Below, piece by piece: positions 25,919 through 37,500 of a DNA stretch of 64,000 nucleotides (position 1 is the first letter of the stretch; every line of letters begins with the position of its first letter). Under the pieces are notes generated by a model. The model was given only the letters and a program-made list of their open reading frames with translations, searched no databases and had not been told where the DNA came from. The stretch is from Trichomonas vaginalis G3 (lineage: Eukaryota; Parabasalia; Trichomonadida; Trichomonadidae), in the NCBI RefSeq assembly GCF_026262505.1, contig NC_067207.1, forward strand, positions 27,558,082 through 27,622,081, read 5' to 3'. A program made the translations under genes and the position numbers.

Positions 25919-27487
25919 ATGCAAGATCAATCTCGGTCAACTCAAAAAAGATCAAGGCAAGCAGAGGCTCAAAGTCTCTACGAGCAAATATCAGATGATA
26001 GAGAGCTGATTGAGACCATTGGATCAATTTTAGAAACAAATGCTTGCGGAAATCATAAAATTGCCGAAGAATTACAAAACAAATCAATGACTGATTTCCA
26101 ACATATTATAAATCCGCCGTATTACACTAAATTGGATGCTATTTTTGAACTTGATGAGCCTCCAGTTTGGATTGAGCCTTTAATCGAAGATAAGAAGTGG
26201 GCAACTATTATTATAAATCTTGCAAGCAAATATCCTGATTCCAAATTCTTCAAATTCTGCTATAATTTGATTTTCAAAATTCATCCAGAACTTATTGATT
26301 CAATTCCAGCAAATTCATTAGGATCCCAAGATTACACATCGTTTTTGATAAAAACAATTACTGCTCCTGATTTCGGACCACAAAATCACGAAAAACTTTT
26401 AAGAATTATTCTCACAGATGATTTAACTTTAGTTAAAAGTGCGATGTTGATTTACCAAACCCACAACATTCCTCTGATTTTAGATGTCTACAAATGGATT
26501 TCTGCGTCTCCTGGAGGAAAGAAAAAAGCTGATCTCTATTTGAGAATAATTCTAAGCTTCGAGAACTGCTCACACGATATGTTCCAATTTATTATTGGTG
26601 AAACATTCGCACAAAGGAACTGTGCAAGATTATGCGAACAAATCATCAACCTTAACAGAGAAATCACTCCTATTACAGCAAAACTCGCAATTACTATGTT
26701 TAATAAGGTAGCTTTAACCGATGCAGCTACGATTAAAAAACTTATGGCCAGAGAAGACGAAATTAAACAGGCACAACCTCCAATTCCCCAACAGAACCCG
26801 AGCCAAGACCAAGAAAATCCTTCTTCTCAACCTCATGTCCCTCCATCCAATCAACCAATTACAGATGACCAAATTTCCAGAGTTGTTGATGGAATTAAGA
26901 ATTGGATGGTTGCCAATAGCTTCAGAGATTTCATTGCATTATGCAGATATAGATTTTTCTCAGTTCAACTCGTAGAATTAATTCGAGAACGCGATCTTGC
27001 CAAAAATGACCTCGTAAGATACGGAAATTTCAAAGAAACACTTGAAGAAAAGGTTTTCTGCGAAATTGGCTTCAAACACGAAGATCTTCGCGGATATATT
27101 GTCAGCATTGTTGGAGATTTACTTGCCTGCAAGTTCGAAATCGATAGTAATTACGATTCTCTCTTCAAAATTTGCAGATGTTTCATTTATTTCGGTAATG
27201 TTCAAGAAACTTTGAATAATATGCTTAGAATCAATCCGAAATGCAGAGATGATACGAAAAGAATTATACTTAAATGGATGGAAGGCTTTGAACCTCCATT
27301 TTCGCCTTTATTCGTTAATTGTTTGTTGAATCTTTTGTTATCTGAACCTTATTCAAAGGCTGTCTTCATGAAGACACGTCCTGAACTTGCAAAGGGTGTA
27401 AAGATGTGGGTAGATAAAGTAACAACCTTAGCAGAACCAAGAATGCTTAATGATATCAACCGTATATTTTCAGATATAATCAGATAA
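25919..27487 (+). CDS. NELF-C/D (TH1)-like transcription elongation factor subunit
   Basis: The intact frame is 522 residues. Residues about 60-120 match the NELF-C/D TH1 fold: KLDAIFELDEPPVWIEPLI, then W..IIINLASKYPDSKFFKFC corresponds to the vertebrate pattern of an Asp-x-IF, a PxWxE, and LAExHPDCLMLNF segment. The rest is an all-helical array with a Pro/Gln linker at about 283-325 and a C-terminal helical region (LFKICRCFIYFGNVQETLNN). NELF-C/D helps hold RNA polymerase II in promoter-proximal pausing. It is missing from yeasts, nematodes and plants, so presence here is noteworthy. The call is from residue pattern by eye, and other helical-repeat families remain possible. Confidence 0.55.
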   Translation: MQDQSRSTQKRSRQAEAQSLYEQISDDRELIETIGSILETNACGNHKIAEELQNKSMTDFQHIINPPYYTKLDAIFELDEPPVWIEPLIEDKKWATIIINLASKYPDSKFFKFCYNLIFKIHPELIDSIPANSLGSQDYTSFLIKTITAPDFGPQNHEKLLRIILTDDLTLVKSAMLIYQTHNIPLILDVYKWISASPGGKKKADLYLRIILSFENCSHDMFQFIIGETFAQRNCARLCEQIINLNREITPITAKLAITMFNKVALTDAATIKKLMAREDEIKQAQPPIPQQNPSQDQENPSSQPHVPPSNQPITDDQISRVVDGIKNWMVANSFRDFIALCRYRFFSVQLVELIRERDLAKNDLVRYGNFKETLEEKVFCEIGFKHEDLRGYIVSIVGDLLACKFEIDSNYDSLFKICRCFIYFGNVQETLNNMLRINPKCRDDTKRIILKWMEGFEPPFSPLFVNCLLNLLLSEPYSKAVFMKTRPELAKGVKMWVDKVTTLAEPRMLNDINRIFSDIIR

Positions 27488-28066
27488 GTGTAATATTTGT
27501 TTAATTTATATATTATTTTAAAAAATGTTTATAATTCTCTTAAAAAAGTTTACATGCAAATATTCTTTTTAAAAAACAATAAATTCTAGCAATAGCATTA
27601 ACATACAGTGAGATTTTGTCTAATATACTGCTTCTCGATATATAATTATTGTAAAATTTAAAAATATAAAATGAATTTTCAAAATTTTTTAGAGAATCAA
27701 GAAAGCTTACATCGGAGTAATTTCTATCCATAATAATAGGAATAGATGCCATAAAAATGAGATCGATTTAAAAGATAGTATATATAGAAAAATTTACTAA
27801 CAACTATTTATATAAATAACAACATAATATTTTCAAAAGTATAAAAACTTTGTGTTCGTATTCATTTGATTTTCAAATCAAGAATAAACAGTAGAAATCG
27901 TATATTAAACTAACAAGGCAAGTGTTATGAATTTTTGATAGTTGACTATTGTATTATGACTAGAACGATTACGGGATTTTAAGAGTTGATCATATTTTTC
28001 GATATAAAATAATGAAAATTAATTTTGTAAAATGAATATTCGTAATTGGAAACGTGATTGTAAATG
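27488..28066. other. Intergenic, one uncertain small ORF
   Basis: An ATG-initiated minus-strand ORF of 70 codons (27752-27540, MASIPIIMDRNYSDVSFLD) is present but has no recognisable relatives and an AT-driven tail. I do not call it a gene. The rest is AT-rich spacer with nothing recognisable. Confidence 0.4.
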
Positions 28067-28381
28067 TCATATAAGTAGAGGTGTTGAATCGAAATTTGTT
28101 CCAAATAATTCACGTGCATCTTGACAAATTGCGCAAGGGGCACAAAATGTTATAATAGCACAGTCGCGTGCTACATCCTTTGGTATACCTTTTTGCTCTT
28201 TAACCATTTGCCTCACCCAAAAAGGGTGTGTTTGAAATAAACAATGAAAGAAAGTGCAATTTTCATCTCTAATTCTAGCAAAATTTGAGGCATTTAAGCA
28301 GCATGGATAAAAGGTCCCCAAGCAGCAAACTTGCATATCGGAAAAGCATGAAAATAAACCAGTTCGATAAGACCCAGACAT
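28067..28381 (-). CDS. PLAC8-family cysteine-rich protein
   Basis: The ATG at 28381 (MSGSYRTGLFSC) gives 104 residues; the longer frame upstream does not look like this family. Hallmarks are GLFSCFSDMQVCCLGTFYPC near the start, WVRQMVKEQKGI in the middle and CAPCAICQDARELF near residue 90. PLAC8 proteins are small Cys-rich proteins associated with membranes, with roles in size control and metal handling in plants, and are common in protists. No disruption is seen. Confidence 0.8.
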   Translation of the reverse strand: MSGSYRTGLFSCFSDMQVCCLGTFYPCCLNASNFARIRDENCTFFHCLFQTHPFWVRQMVKEQKGIPKDVARDCAIITFCAPCAICQDARELFGTNFDSTPLLI

Positions 28382-29144
28382 TTTTGAAATTTTTGACAAA
28401 TAAACCTCTTCCAAAAGAGGATTTCTAAGAATGGTTAGAAAGTCAATTTGGGAGAGTGAATTAGAATCTTCACAACCTTTCAACTACTTAGAGCTACCTC
28501 TTCCATTTCTTTGGATAGAAATAGCTTCAATCCTCTCAAATGGAAAGTTTTAGCCGAAACAAAAAAAAATCGATCGATCCTCGCGTTTTATTGTCTTGAA
28601 AAAAACATCCTCTAGAAGAACTGTAGCAAGATTAGCACTTGAGTATCAAGTTAAACTAATGAAATACTTCCTGTTTACTTCTTAATATTGCTGTATATCT
28701 CTTTTCATATAAGAATAATCTCGAAATTGATAAAAGGGTGTTATAATATAATCTTTACATATTTGTAAGAATATACATCATGTGTACATGTATATTCAAT
28801 ATAATTTAATACCTATTGTTTTTGAATTTCAATAAATTTAAGACTTTTTTTAATTCAATTAATATATATTCTTCAATACTTAGAAATTTGATTTCATTCA
28901 GTTTACATGATCTATCTATATAATAGAAAATTGATATCGATAAAAATAAATCTAAATTGCAGCAGATCCAAGATAAATCGATTTAAAGTTGATAATAATT
29001 CATATTATACTAACACGTTTCATTTCCGTTTCAAAAACACGAGTCTTATTGGCACGATAATTGATAATCTTATTTTTTACAAAATTATTTAAATTTTGAG
29101 AAGAAAACGATCGCATATTTTTATCGTAATTTGTCATTTCAACA
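28382..29144. other. Intergenic, no feature seen
   Basis: AT-rich spacer of about 760 bases between PLAC8 and C2 genes. Short ORFs are below what I would support. The initiator-like element of the C2 gene is at its right end. Confidence 0.5.
29134..29139 (+). promoter_or_regulatory. Initiator-like TCATTT upstream of the C2 gene
   Basis: TCATTT lies 11 bases before the ATG at 29145 and matches the TCA-pyrimidine-T-(A/T) initiator expected in Trichomonas. The short leader length is typical. Confidence 0.45.
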
Positions 29145-29762
29145 ATGGAAACAAAAACTCTTGTCATGGAAGTTCTAGAAGCTAGATCTCTTTCTCCATC
29201 TGATATTAATGGATGGTCTGATCCACTCGCAGTAGTTTATCTAGGAAAAAAGAAAATTGGCAAAACAAAATATATTTCTCGCACTTTAAACCCTCAATGG
29301 AATGTTCGCATTGAACGTGCTGATGTTGATATAGCAGAAGATATTCGAGTTGAGATCTGCGATCACGATGTCGTTGCTTCCGATGTATTAGGCGCTGTAC
29401 AAATTTCCTTGCTTCAATTCGCTGATGGTCGCTGGACAAATCAGTGGTATAGGCTTATGGATGATAAAAATCATCCAGTTTCCGGCTACGTCCGCCTGAA
29501 AATTCAATTAGTTGATAATCCTGAGTATGCCTTCAGAGATATGGATCACAATACAAAGCCAGAAGAAGATGATGAGAAGAAGCGCCAGGAAGCTAAGGAA
29601 GCTGCAGTTGAAAGAAGAAGAATGCTTATGAAACAACATATTGAAATGGAACAACAGGCAGTTCACATTCAACAATTCAAGCAACAGCAAGATGAAAACA
29701 GTAAGATGAGAAAACAAGATCCACAATTTGTTGGAAATTACGATCAATCTCAACCTCATTGA
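29145..29762 (+). CDS. C2-domain protein with charged tail
   Basis: This frame has 205 residues. Residues about 5-120 form a C2 domain: VMEVLEARSLSPSD, NGWSDPLAVVYLGKKK, SRTLNPQWN and RVEICDHDVVASDVLGAVQI. The Asp residues at the loops (SDINGWSD, DHDVVASD) are those that bind calcium in active C2 domains, so calcium-dependent membrane binding is likely. Residues 130-190 are a Glu/Lys/Arg then Gln-rich helix (KRQEAKEAAVERRRMLMKQ). Small C2 proteins of this kind are a known trichomonad family. The gene is intact. Confidence 0.8.
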   Translation: METKTLVMEVLEARSLSPSDINGWSDPLAVVYLGKKKIGKTKYISRTLNPQWNVRIERADVDIAEDIRVEICDHDVVASDVLGAVQISLLQFADGRWTNQWYRLMDDKNHPVSGYVRLKIQLVDNPEYAFRDMDHNTKPEEDDEKKRQEAKEAAVERRRMLMKQHIEMEQQAVHIQQFKQQQDENSKMRKQDPQFVGNYDQSQPH

Positions 29763-30290
29763 GACTAGGAGTTTAAGAATTAACCAAATGTTTCTTCTTT
29801 AATTATTTCATTCTTATTTTAGTTTATTTTTTTCATTGCATTTGTGGAATGCGTTATCATTATTGTTATTTGAATAAATTTAGAAAAATGTGTACTTTTA
29901 CGGTTTGTTTCATATATAACTTATTGAACTTTCTTGTTGAATTTCAATTTTTAATTTTTTATTCTTATGAAAAGAAACTAAAGCTAACCGGATTCCATCT
30001 TTTTAAGGAAAAGTAATTGCTATACATATAATGACGCTAGATATATATGGATTTTTTTTCCTTGGAAATGAAATATTTTCGAATCCAAATGGCGTTTATT
30101 TCTGTATGTGATCCTTTAAATGATGAAGTTTTCAGTGTTTGAATTCGAACTTGAATTTACGATTTGATATTTCAAATTGAGGTAAAATCTATTTAGAAAG
30201 ATGTTCGGAGTATATTAAATAAGTAGTCATTCAAATATACAAACATTTTTTAATGCAATAAAAAAACACATGAAAAAAACAACAAAATAA
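29763..30290. other. Intergenic, no feature seen
   Basis: AT-rich spacer of about 530 bases between C2 gene and phosphatase pseudogene, with no recognisable element. Confidence 0.5.
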
Positions 30291-31741
30291 TTAAATAAGA
30301 TCTAAATTCTCTTTGTAATGGATCTTGGTTGCAATCAAACTATTCCTACGGTTGTATTCTTCAACGCTGAAAGACCTCTTTGGAAGTGTTATCAATGAAG
30401 CTGGGGCTAATTTTGATTCTTCGAGGAAATTAGACGATGTGTGCTCTTTCTGGAGTGGAAAACGCTCATTAGATACTGAGAATGCTCTTCCAACTCTCAT
30501 GTTCTTCAAATGAGTAGGTGTATTCGATGAATTTATCATAGATGACTTAACTGTAGGTACAGCATGAGGTTTTCCTGAGTTAGTGTTGATTGATGGCATA
30601 GAAGCAGCTTCATGGGCAGCTTGTACTGTTGGAGAAGGAGGTTTTTGGCTCTGTGGCTTGATATTCTGCAATTTCGGCGTAACTTTTGAGCTTTCTGTAG
30701 CATTATTGTTAGTAGATGCTACGTTGTTGTAGTTAGGAATGTCATGGCTCGAGTTTGTGAACTGGATTTCTTCATACGATAAGGTTCTAAGCCAATGTGT
30801 CCTGGAGTGAGCATCATGCGTACAGAGTCTTGTAGGAAGCCAGATCCCGACTTTGTAAGACTGTAGATGTTGATCTCATTGAGTGTTTTGACTTGAAGAG
30901 GTCCGCATTTGTTTTTCTCGATGCCAGAGTAATCGCTGCATGAGAAAACAGTGACAACTTGTGTCTTGGCAAACGAATGTACACCATTCTGATTGCACTG
31001 GTGGCCTCGAACGATCAATTGAAGGGAATTTGATTCAAGGAACCTCGTAACAGAAGAATTACCAAACAAAACACCTGATCCACGCTGATTTGCAGCAAAT
31101 TCAATGTTGTCGTCGGTTGGATCCGACCAGACTAAATCTGACACTAATGGCAAGTTGATGTAGTTTGGTAGAGGTCTGGAAAGCTCTTCTAATGTCCTCA
31201 GCTTTATGAGGGATGGTGATAAACCACTATGTACGCAGAAGATTGAATCCATAATGATAGCAGCTAAAGGAAGATAATAAAACACTTCCTGGAAGTATTC
31301 CCAAACAAGTTCTGTAAGGCCTAGATGAATGATTTCGTCGAAAAATCCATAGACTTTGTTGATATGAGAAAATTCATGGTTTCCGCGAATAAGCCAGACG
31401 CTATCAGGGTATTTGCAGGCTAATGCAAGCAAATAGAGTATAACAGGAACAGAATACTCGCCTCTATCTACGTAATCACCTAAGAAAAGATATTTTGTCT
31501 TAGGTGGCTTTCCAAACAACCTGATGATGCGGGCAAGGTCATCAAAGCTGCCATGTATATCGCCAATAACAATGACTGGATCGTTGATTTTCAAGATTGT
31601 TGGCTGAATATTTAAAACATCTACTGCGTTTTGGCAAACTTCCTAAATTTCATCTGGAGTGAATTCAGGCATAGGATAACTGAGTATGGATTGAGCATCA
31701 ATCAGTCTCTCAAAGTTCTTAATTACCTCATCAATAATCAT
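30291..31741 (-). pseudogene. PPP-family Ser/Thr phosphatase with nonsense codon and frameshift
   Basis: An ATG at 31741 opens MIIDEVIKNFERLIDAQ... and after 32 codons meets an in-frame TAG (31645-31643). The same frame then continues without break through the PPP catalytic core: VIVIGDIHG, FLGDYVDRG, IRGNHEF, FCVHSGLSP, LVWSDP and VRGHQ, all metal-binding and catalytic residues present. The stop sits where CAG (Gln) would read. Near 30780 the frame shifts into a Ser/Pro/Asn-rich tail ending at 30291. The gene belongs to the large PP1/PP2A-like family of trichomonads. Either initiation downstream or loss of function is implied. The call as pseudogene rests on two separate breaks. Confidence 0.75.
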
Positions 31742-32770
31742 CTAGAAATTATAGTTGAGACGATAATTGCCAATCTCATTCAATTCGGAGATCACAAATT
31801 ATTTTTCAATTAAATAAGTTATTCTTATTACTTGAATAACATTGAAACTAGCATGTTAAATTTATACTGTAAATTAAAACCTCAGAAAATTGTGCACTTT
31901 CATTGCGATCTTTCAAAAGATGTTTTGGAGATGAGTCAGTCAGTACGTCATAAATAAAGCAGGAATATTATTACAGTGTATTATTTACGTCTACTCTCAA
32001 TTTTGAATAGTTATCAGAAATCTTCTGGCTTAATATAAAGTTATTTGCATACACTATTGATGTTGAGAAACAATTTAAAAATGATCCCATCAATTTTTAG
32101 TGAAGAAATTTTTGAAAAGAATCTTTTTGATATTAACTCTATTATATTATGTCATCAACAACAATGAGATTCTGAAAAATTTTCAATGAAAATACATGTT
32201 TAAATATTTAAGTAATCATTGCCTATAGTGTTAAATAATTCTGGTGATCAAAAAAACCGTTTACAATCCCATTTGATTATTTTCAATAGCATTATTCAAA
32301 AATTTATCGTATTATTTGGGTTACAATTTTCTTTTGATAGGTCAATTTCCAATTATTTGGTCTTGAATTTATCTTTTCTATAAGCAACAGTGATGTTTTC
32401 AATAGCAAAGTATATGGTATTTCAAAGCAAATTTTATCAATCAAAATCAAATTATGTTTGAACTAAATTAACTGTATCTGTGAATACAGATGGATTTTTC
32501 TATCTCCATTTCAAGCAGACAAGCTGCCAACCATCTGATATTAATATAGAATCATAAAAAGTTCTTTCTTCATAGGTAGATTGCTGTGAAAGCTAATAAC
32601 TGAAAGATTCAAATATTATTTCAAATTTAATTTTGAGAAATATGCAATATTCGATGAGTTCATAAACAAAAAAAGTAAAAGTTCAATAGCTATACTATTA
32701 TTGGATTCAAAGAAATAATTTGTAGTTATTTTAATATATGATAGATACAAAAAAAATTTTTATAACAACT
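31742..32770. other. Intergenic, no feature seen
   Basis: About 1 kb of AT-rich sequence between two pseudogenes. I found no open frame above chance, no repeat and no RNA gene. Confidence 0.5.
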
Positions 32771-34003
32771 CTATAAGATTAAAGATCCAGCAGGATCTGT
32801 TGGGAAGCGACTATTATTAATATAATAATTTGCAATGCTACATGCTTTGATTGCCAACGTAATATTTAGTACATTATAAGAATAATCCTTGTGTGAAATT
32901 GATGGTTCTACATAATATACTATTTTATTACCATTGGATCCAATGGCATTTATTGCGGAGTCATCATAAGCTCCAGTGCCAACAAGAACAACAACGGCTT
33001 TTTCATTTAGAACAAGGCTCTTAAAACAATTACTTCCTACGACCAAATACAAAAACTTTGCGTCACCGTAAAGTTTTGCTGTCTCTCCGATGGTCAAACG
33101 CTCATCAATAACTTTTTCGTATTTATTTGAAGGAAAAGCATCTTGTATTGCTTTGCTTAAGTTGTCAAAGTTGTGTATCTGTCTCATGTAAGACTTTCTG
33201 TTAGAGAGTATGTATCTTCTCGCTGGTAAATTTGATATATTAAAATAATTTTTGAGTTTATCGCCGAGTTTCTTATATAATGGTCCTAAATGAGAACAGT
33301 GTGGATATGGATTTGCCGTTATATATAAATTACTGGTATAGACCCATTCATTGTCACTTACATTTATGAATTTTTCCCTTAATCCCAAAGGAGTCAAGTA
33401 TTCATCAACCAAGCGCTTTTCAGCAGATCCTAGTATGTAAGATTTTTGAATAATGTCATCAGGCATGGCCAATATCGGACAAATAAAGTCACTAAGAAAA
33501 TGACCAAAATAAATTGTATATAAATGGCCTGTGGCAATGACATTCTCGTATTGAGCTGTCACGTATCCTTTAGAAACCTCGTGTATAAATTCTAAATGAT
33601 TTGGAACGATGCATAAATCATTTGAAATAATATTTAGAGAATGTTGAACGTAGCAGCTGCAAATATGGTAGAAATGTCCCGATACGTGGTTAAACAGTTT
33701 GTCGTGATAAGATGGATCGAGTCTATAGTATACTTTTTCAAAATTTTGATCTAGAACAAATAAGCAGTTGTTATTTATTACTTTTTGACTCAAATCGTAA
33801 TTATATACTTGTAATACTGTAGCATCTAATATGTTTTTTGACTTCTTGAAGTATCTTTGAATACCTTTTTTTGTATAAGATCGAAAATGTACTACATTTG
33901 GGACAAAAAGTTAACATATAAGAATCATTTCTGAAAAAATTCCTACAATCCCAATTAGCAATAATCGATAGCGTAATCTACGATATATTACTCGAGAAAA
34001 CAT
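32771..34003 (-). pseudogene. GT61-type glycosyltransferase with nonsense codon
   Basis: An ATG at 34003 starts MFSRVIYRRLRYRLLLIGIV, a typical type II signal anchor. Codon 31 is TAA (33913-33911). The frame continues intact afterwards for about 380 codons to TAG near 32771, with no other ATG before the catalytic part. Motifs GHFLSDFICPIL, ARRYILSNRKSYMRQIHN, LTIGETAKLYG and a late VVVLVGTGAYDD fit GT61 (DUF563) Golgi enzymes that add xylose, arabinose or GlcNAc. With anchor and catalytic domain separated by a single stop, this is a young pseudogene or depends on readthrough. Confidence 0.7.
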
Positions 34004-34501
34004 ATTATTCAGGAAATTTTTGACAATGTAAAGTTAAAATCTGACACTTTTAAATTTACAATGATTGTTTATAACCACGAATATAGAGAGAAATCATTAC
34101 ATAGGATGTTCTAATTAAAGGGTTACGATGCATAGTTTTACAGTAAAGTTTATTTTCCTAATTTTAAAGCTTCATTCATCATATATATGCTATTATCAAT
34201 GGGGAAAATAGGCATAATATGGTACACCCATGAATGAAGTTTTTCTCTAATTACATATTGGATTCCTTCCCTTCCCTACTATTTCATGATGATCAAGGAA
34301 AGATTCTAAATTAGCTATTAACTCTTTGCTTCAATTTGAAATCATATTCTTCACCTTGTTCTCTCAAAATTTGAGTGAATTGAATTATACGCCCATTTGA
34401 CAATCAATTGTTTTCTGTTGTTTACCTATAATAAAAAATCTATAATATAAAACAACAATAAAATACAAAAACTTTTATAATAATATAAAAAAAATACAGA
34501 G
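34004..34501. other. Intergenic, one short coding-like fragment
   Basis: A minus-strand frame near 34400-34314 reads GRIIQFTQILREQGEEYDFK and ends in TAA. It looks like the end of a protein but has no upstream continuation. The remainder is AT-rich spacer. Confidence 0.35.
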
Positions 34502-37500
34502 TTAAATGAAATTATTGTCAACATCAATTGATAGTTCTTCTCCATTCATTTCTCTCTTGAATGAAGTGAAATGTTGAACGCGATGATACATGTCGAAGAA
34601 AGTCTTTGGATTCTGCACAGAAATAGGGTAATTATCTGGAACTGACTGCAATCTCAATGAATTGAATGAATAGTTCCATATTCCGTTCTCTGGAGCCATC
34701 ATCCAGCCATTTATTTCGTTTGTTATTGATATTCCAAGAACTTTTGCAAAGTTGTCATCGAAATCCTTTGGATTGTCCATTCCGATGTTTGTTTCTGCCC
34801 ATTCGAATCCTTCTCTACTCAATGTCGATGCAGCCATGATGCATCCGCCAACAGGGAATGAAATAACAACATTTGCAAAGTTGTCGGAATCAATTTTCGG
34901 ATTTTTCTTGCAAAGACTTGCGAGGACTTTTGCATCACTAGGTTCAAGGGAACTGTTTTCTCCAACTCTTGTGTGGATAAATCCAATTGGACTTGCTCCA
35001 TCCAAGAAGTCGTGATTAGGAAGGATCTGTTTGAAGTCAATTTCATCGCGATCTCCGTTTTGAGGAGGAATAACAATGGAAATGACTTGTAGTGTGTCAT
35101 TCATTTTGACACCAAACAAAAATCCACAAATTTGCATGTAAGGATCGGAAATTTCGACAAATCTTCTGTAAATGTTTTCAGGAATTATCAATTCGAGTTT
35201 TGGTTTGACAACAGGCGGAGGAATCATCAAAGTGTTTGCTCTCATTACAAGGCCTCTACTTGTCAAAGCACGAGATCTCCAATCACTTTTAGACTTAAAT
35301 TGCTGTTGTTCGTATTGAGAAAATGTCTGAATGATGTGTTGGTTTCCATCTGCATCTCTTGTAGCTGTTGTTACAGTCTTAAGAGCTGCTTTGTCTTCTT
35401 CTTCGACTTCCTTTGCCATTTGTTGTCTTTCTTCTGAAGGAGCAGCGATTTTGACACCTAAAATTATGTCTCTAATTTCGGATTGTGTCAAACTGTTTGC
35501 AGAAACATTATTTCTTTGGCAATAGATATCGATGACGAGATCTTTGAGTCTGATTTCGACTTCAGCCCATTCATCAGCGCTGTGTGTTGGCCAGAGATGG
35601 TTCTGTTGAGTGACAACATTCGCGGAAGGTCTCAAGATATCCCATGCTTTCATTCTTTCCATTAACAATGCTCTTAAAATCAACATTAATCTTCTGAAAG
35701 CAGCATGAGGAGAAACAGTGTCCAACCAATCATCGTAAAGGTTGTAAAGGACCATTTTTGGCTCTGGAGCGTGGATGACTTCTTCTGCAATTTTCGGGAT
35801 TTTCATGAAAGCTGGGAGAGGCAAATCCATGTCTGATCCTTTGACAACTGTGTTTGGAAACTCTGACAAATAACTTTGGACGGGATCAAGTAATAATTCT
35901 GATGTACAAATTACTTGTTTCGGTTGTTCTTCTGGTGGCAAAGTTCTTACTAAAGCGCATGTTTCTTCAGCAGCTTTCCATTTGGCCAATTGCTGCAATC
36001 TCTTCTGTTGTTGCCATGCCTTTGTTGTAATGATCTTTAAGAACAATTGTCCTGTTGCTGGATTCATTATGAAGACACCTCCGTTTACAGGTGACGTTGT
36101 ATAGTTTCCTTCGAATGTTTTCTGGATTTTCACTCTGTAAACGTGTTTGTCTTCAACAATCCATGTTATTTTGTTTCCAAACAACTCGCCAAAGTTCGTG
36201 GAATTCAATGCTGGCTCAGGGATTTCGCTTGTGTAGAGTTGCAACGATTTCTTGACTCTTTCTCTCAACACGGATATCGAAGGATTGAATTGCAAGACGT
36301 GTTTCATTGCTTTGTCAATTAATTCTTGCAAACCAGGAATCCATGTTCCGAAAGCCGTCCATTCGTTGTAACACAAGTCAACGCCAATTATGATACCAGT
36401 AGAACTTGGATACATCGATTGTGTTCCACTTGTGTACGCGTAGAACAAAGATCTCGTGTATCTCTCGATATCATGCATGTCGTAATCTCCCCATCTCAAT
36501 TGTATATCGACCCAGAACCTTGTTGTCAAGAATTCACCGTGGAATGTCTTTGTTTCATTGACGAAACATGGTTCTGTCGATGGCCATTTGTTCTGGGAGA
36601 TCATGATTAAATCCGCGCAGGAAGAATTCATTTTATATGATTTCCTTGGATGAATTGTTTCCTTCGTGATGTAATCGATTTGTAATTGGCTCAAATGGCT
36701 GTCCAACACTTGCATGACGTCCATGACAATTGATTCATGTGTTTTCTGCCACATGTGGCCTCTAAACAATTGAATCAAAGAAACCTTAAGAGATGGGATT
36801 TTTCCGTGCATGAAAATACCAGTTAAATCCAATTGTACTTGGAAACCAACATAAACATTTGCTCTGTTTATTGTTGGTGACCACCACAATGTGTATCTTC
36901 TGTTAGGAACTTGACTCATGCCTTGTCTTTGAGCATTTGTAAGTTTCCTGTACTTCAAGGCTTCTTCAAATCCTGTTGTATTATCCCAGAACAAACCTTC
37001 CCAGTGTTTGTAACCTGTTGCTTTGAAAATCGAATGACTTAAGATGCCTTCGACACCTCCAAGTGCTTGAATGACATCTGCTCTGTAGTCTTTCAAGTTC
37101 CAAAGCTTTCCATCGTGGTGGTGATGTGTCCATGCGTAAGGATTCGTCTTAAACAAGCTGTATTTCTTGAAATAAAGACGTGTACGCCATCCTTTGTCGT
37201 AAGCCAATGTGTGTCTGTCTCTTTGGAAGAGAACATTGATGCGAGGAATTCCTCTGTCCCAAAGAGAATCGAGGTCTTCAATTGTGATCTTCTTGTTGAG
37301 AGCACCGGCTTCTTTCCTCATGTTTGTGTAGTGCTGCCAGACTCTTTTAGAATCCTCGATTTCGCCTTCCCAGCTTTGAACGTACCTGTACAAAGCGGGA
37401 ATGAAATTTTCTTCAGGATGATCCATTCCGTCCCTGAAATGAGTTGTTTCTGCCATTGTTTGTGTGGCGTATCTCAGATCTGATTGTGGGATTAAGACAT

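Noticed and set aside
27540-27752. 70-codon minus-strand gene
   Set aside because: It has an ATG but no similarity, low complexity and an AT-driven tail. Left as uncertain.
30291-34003. Reassigned stop codons (TAG/TAA read as sense)
   Set aside because: Intact genes such as Prp8, Pus3 and tubulin end at TAA/TAG and contain none internally. Only large-family members have internal stops.
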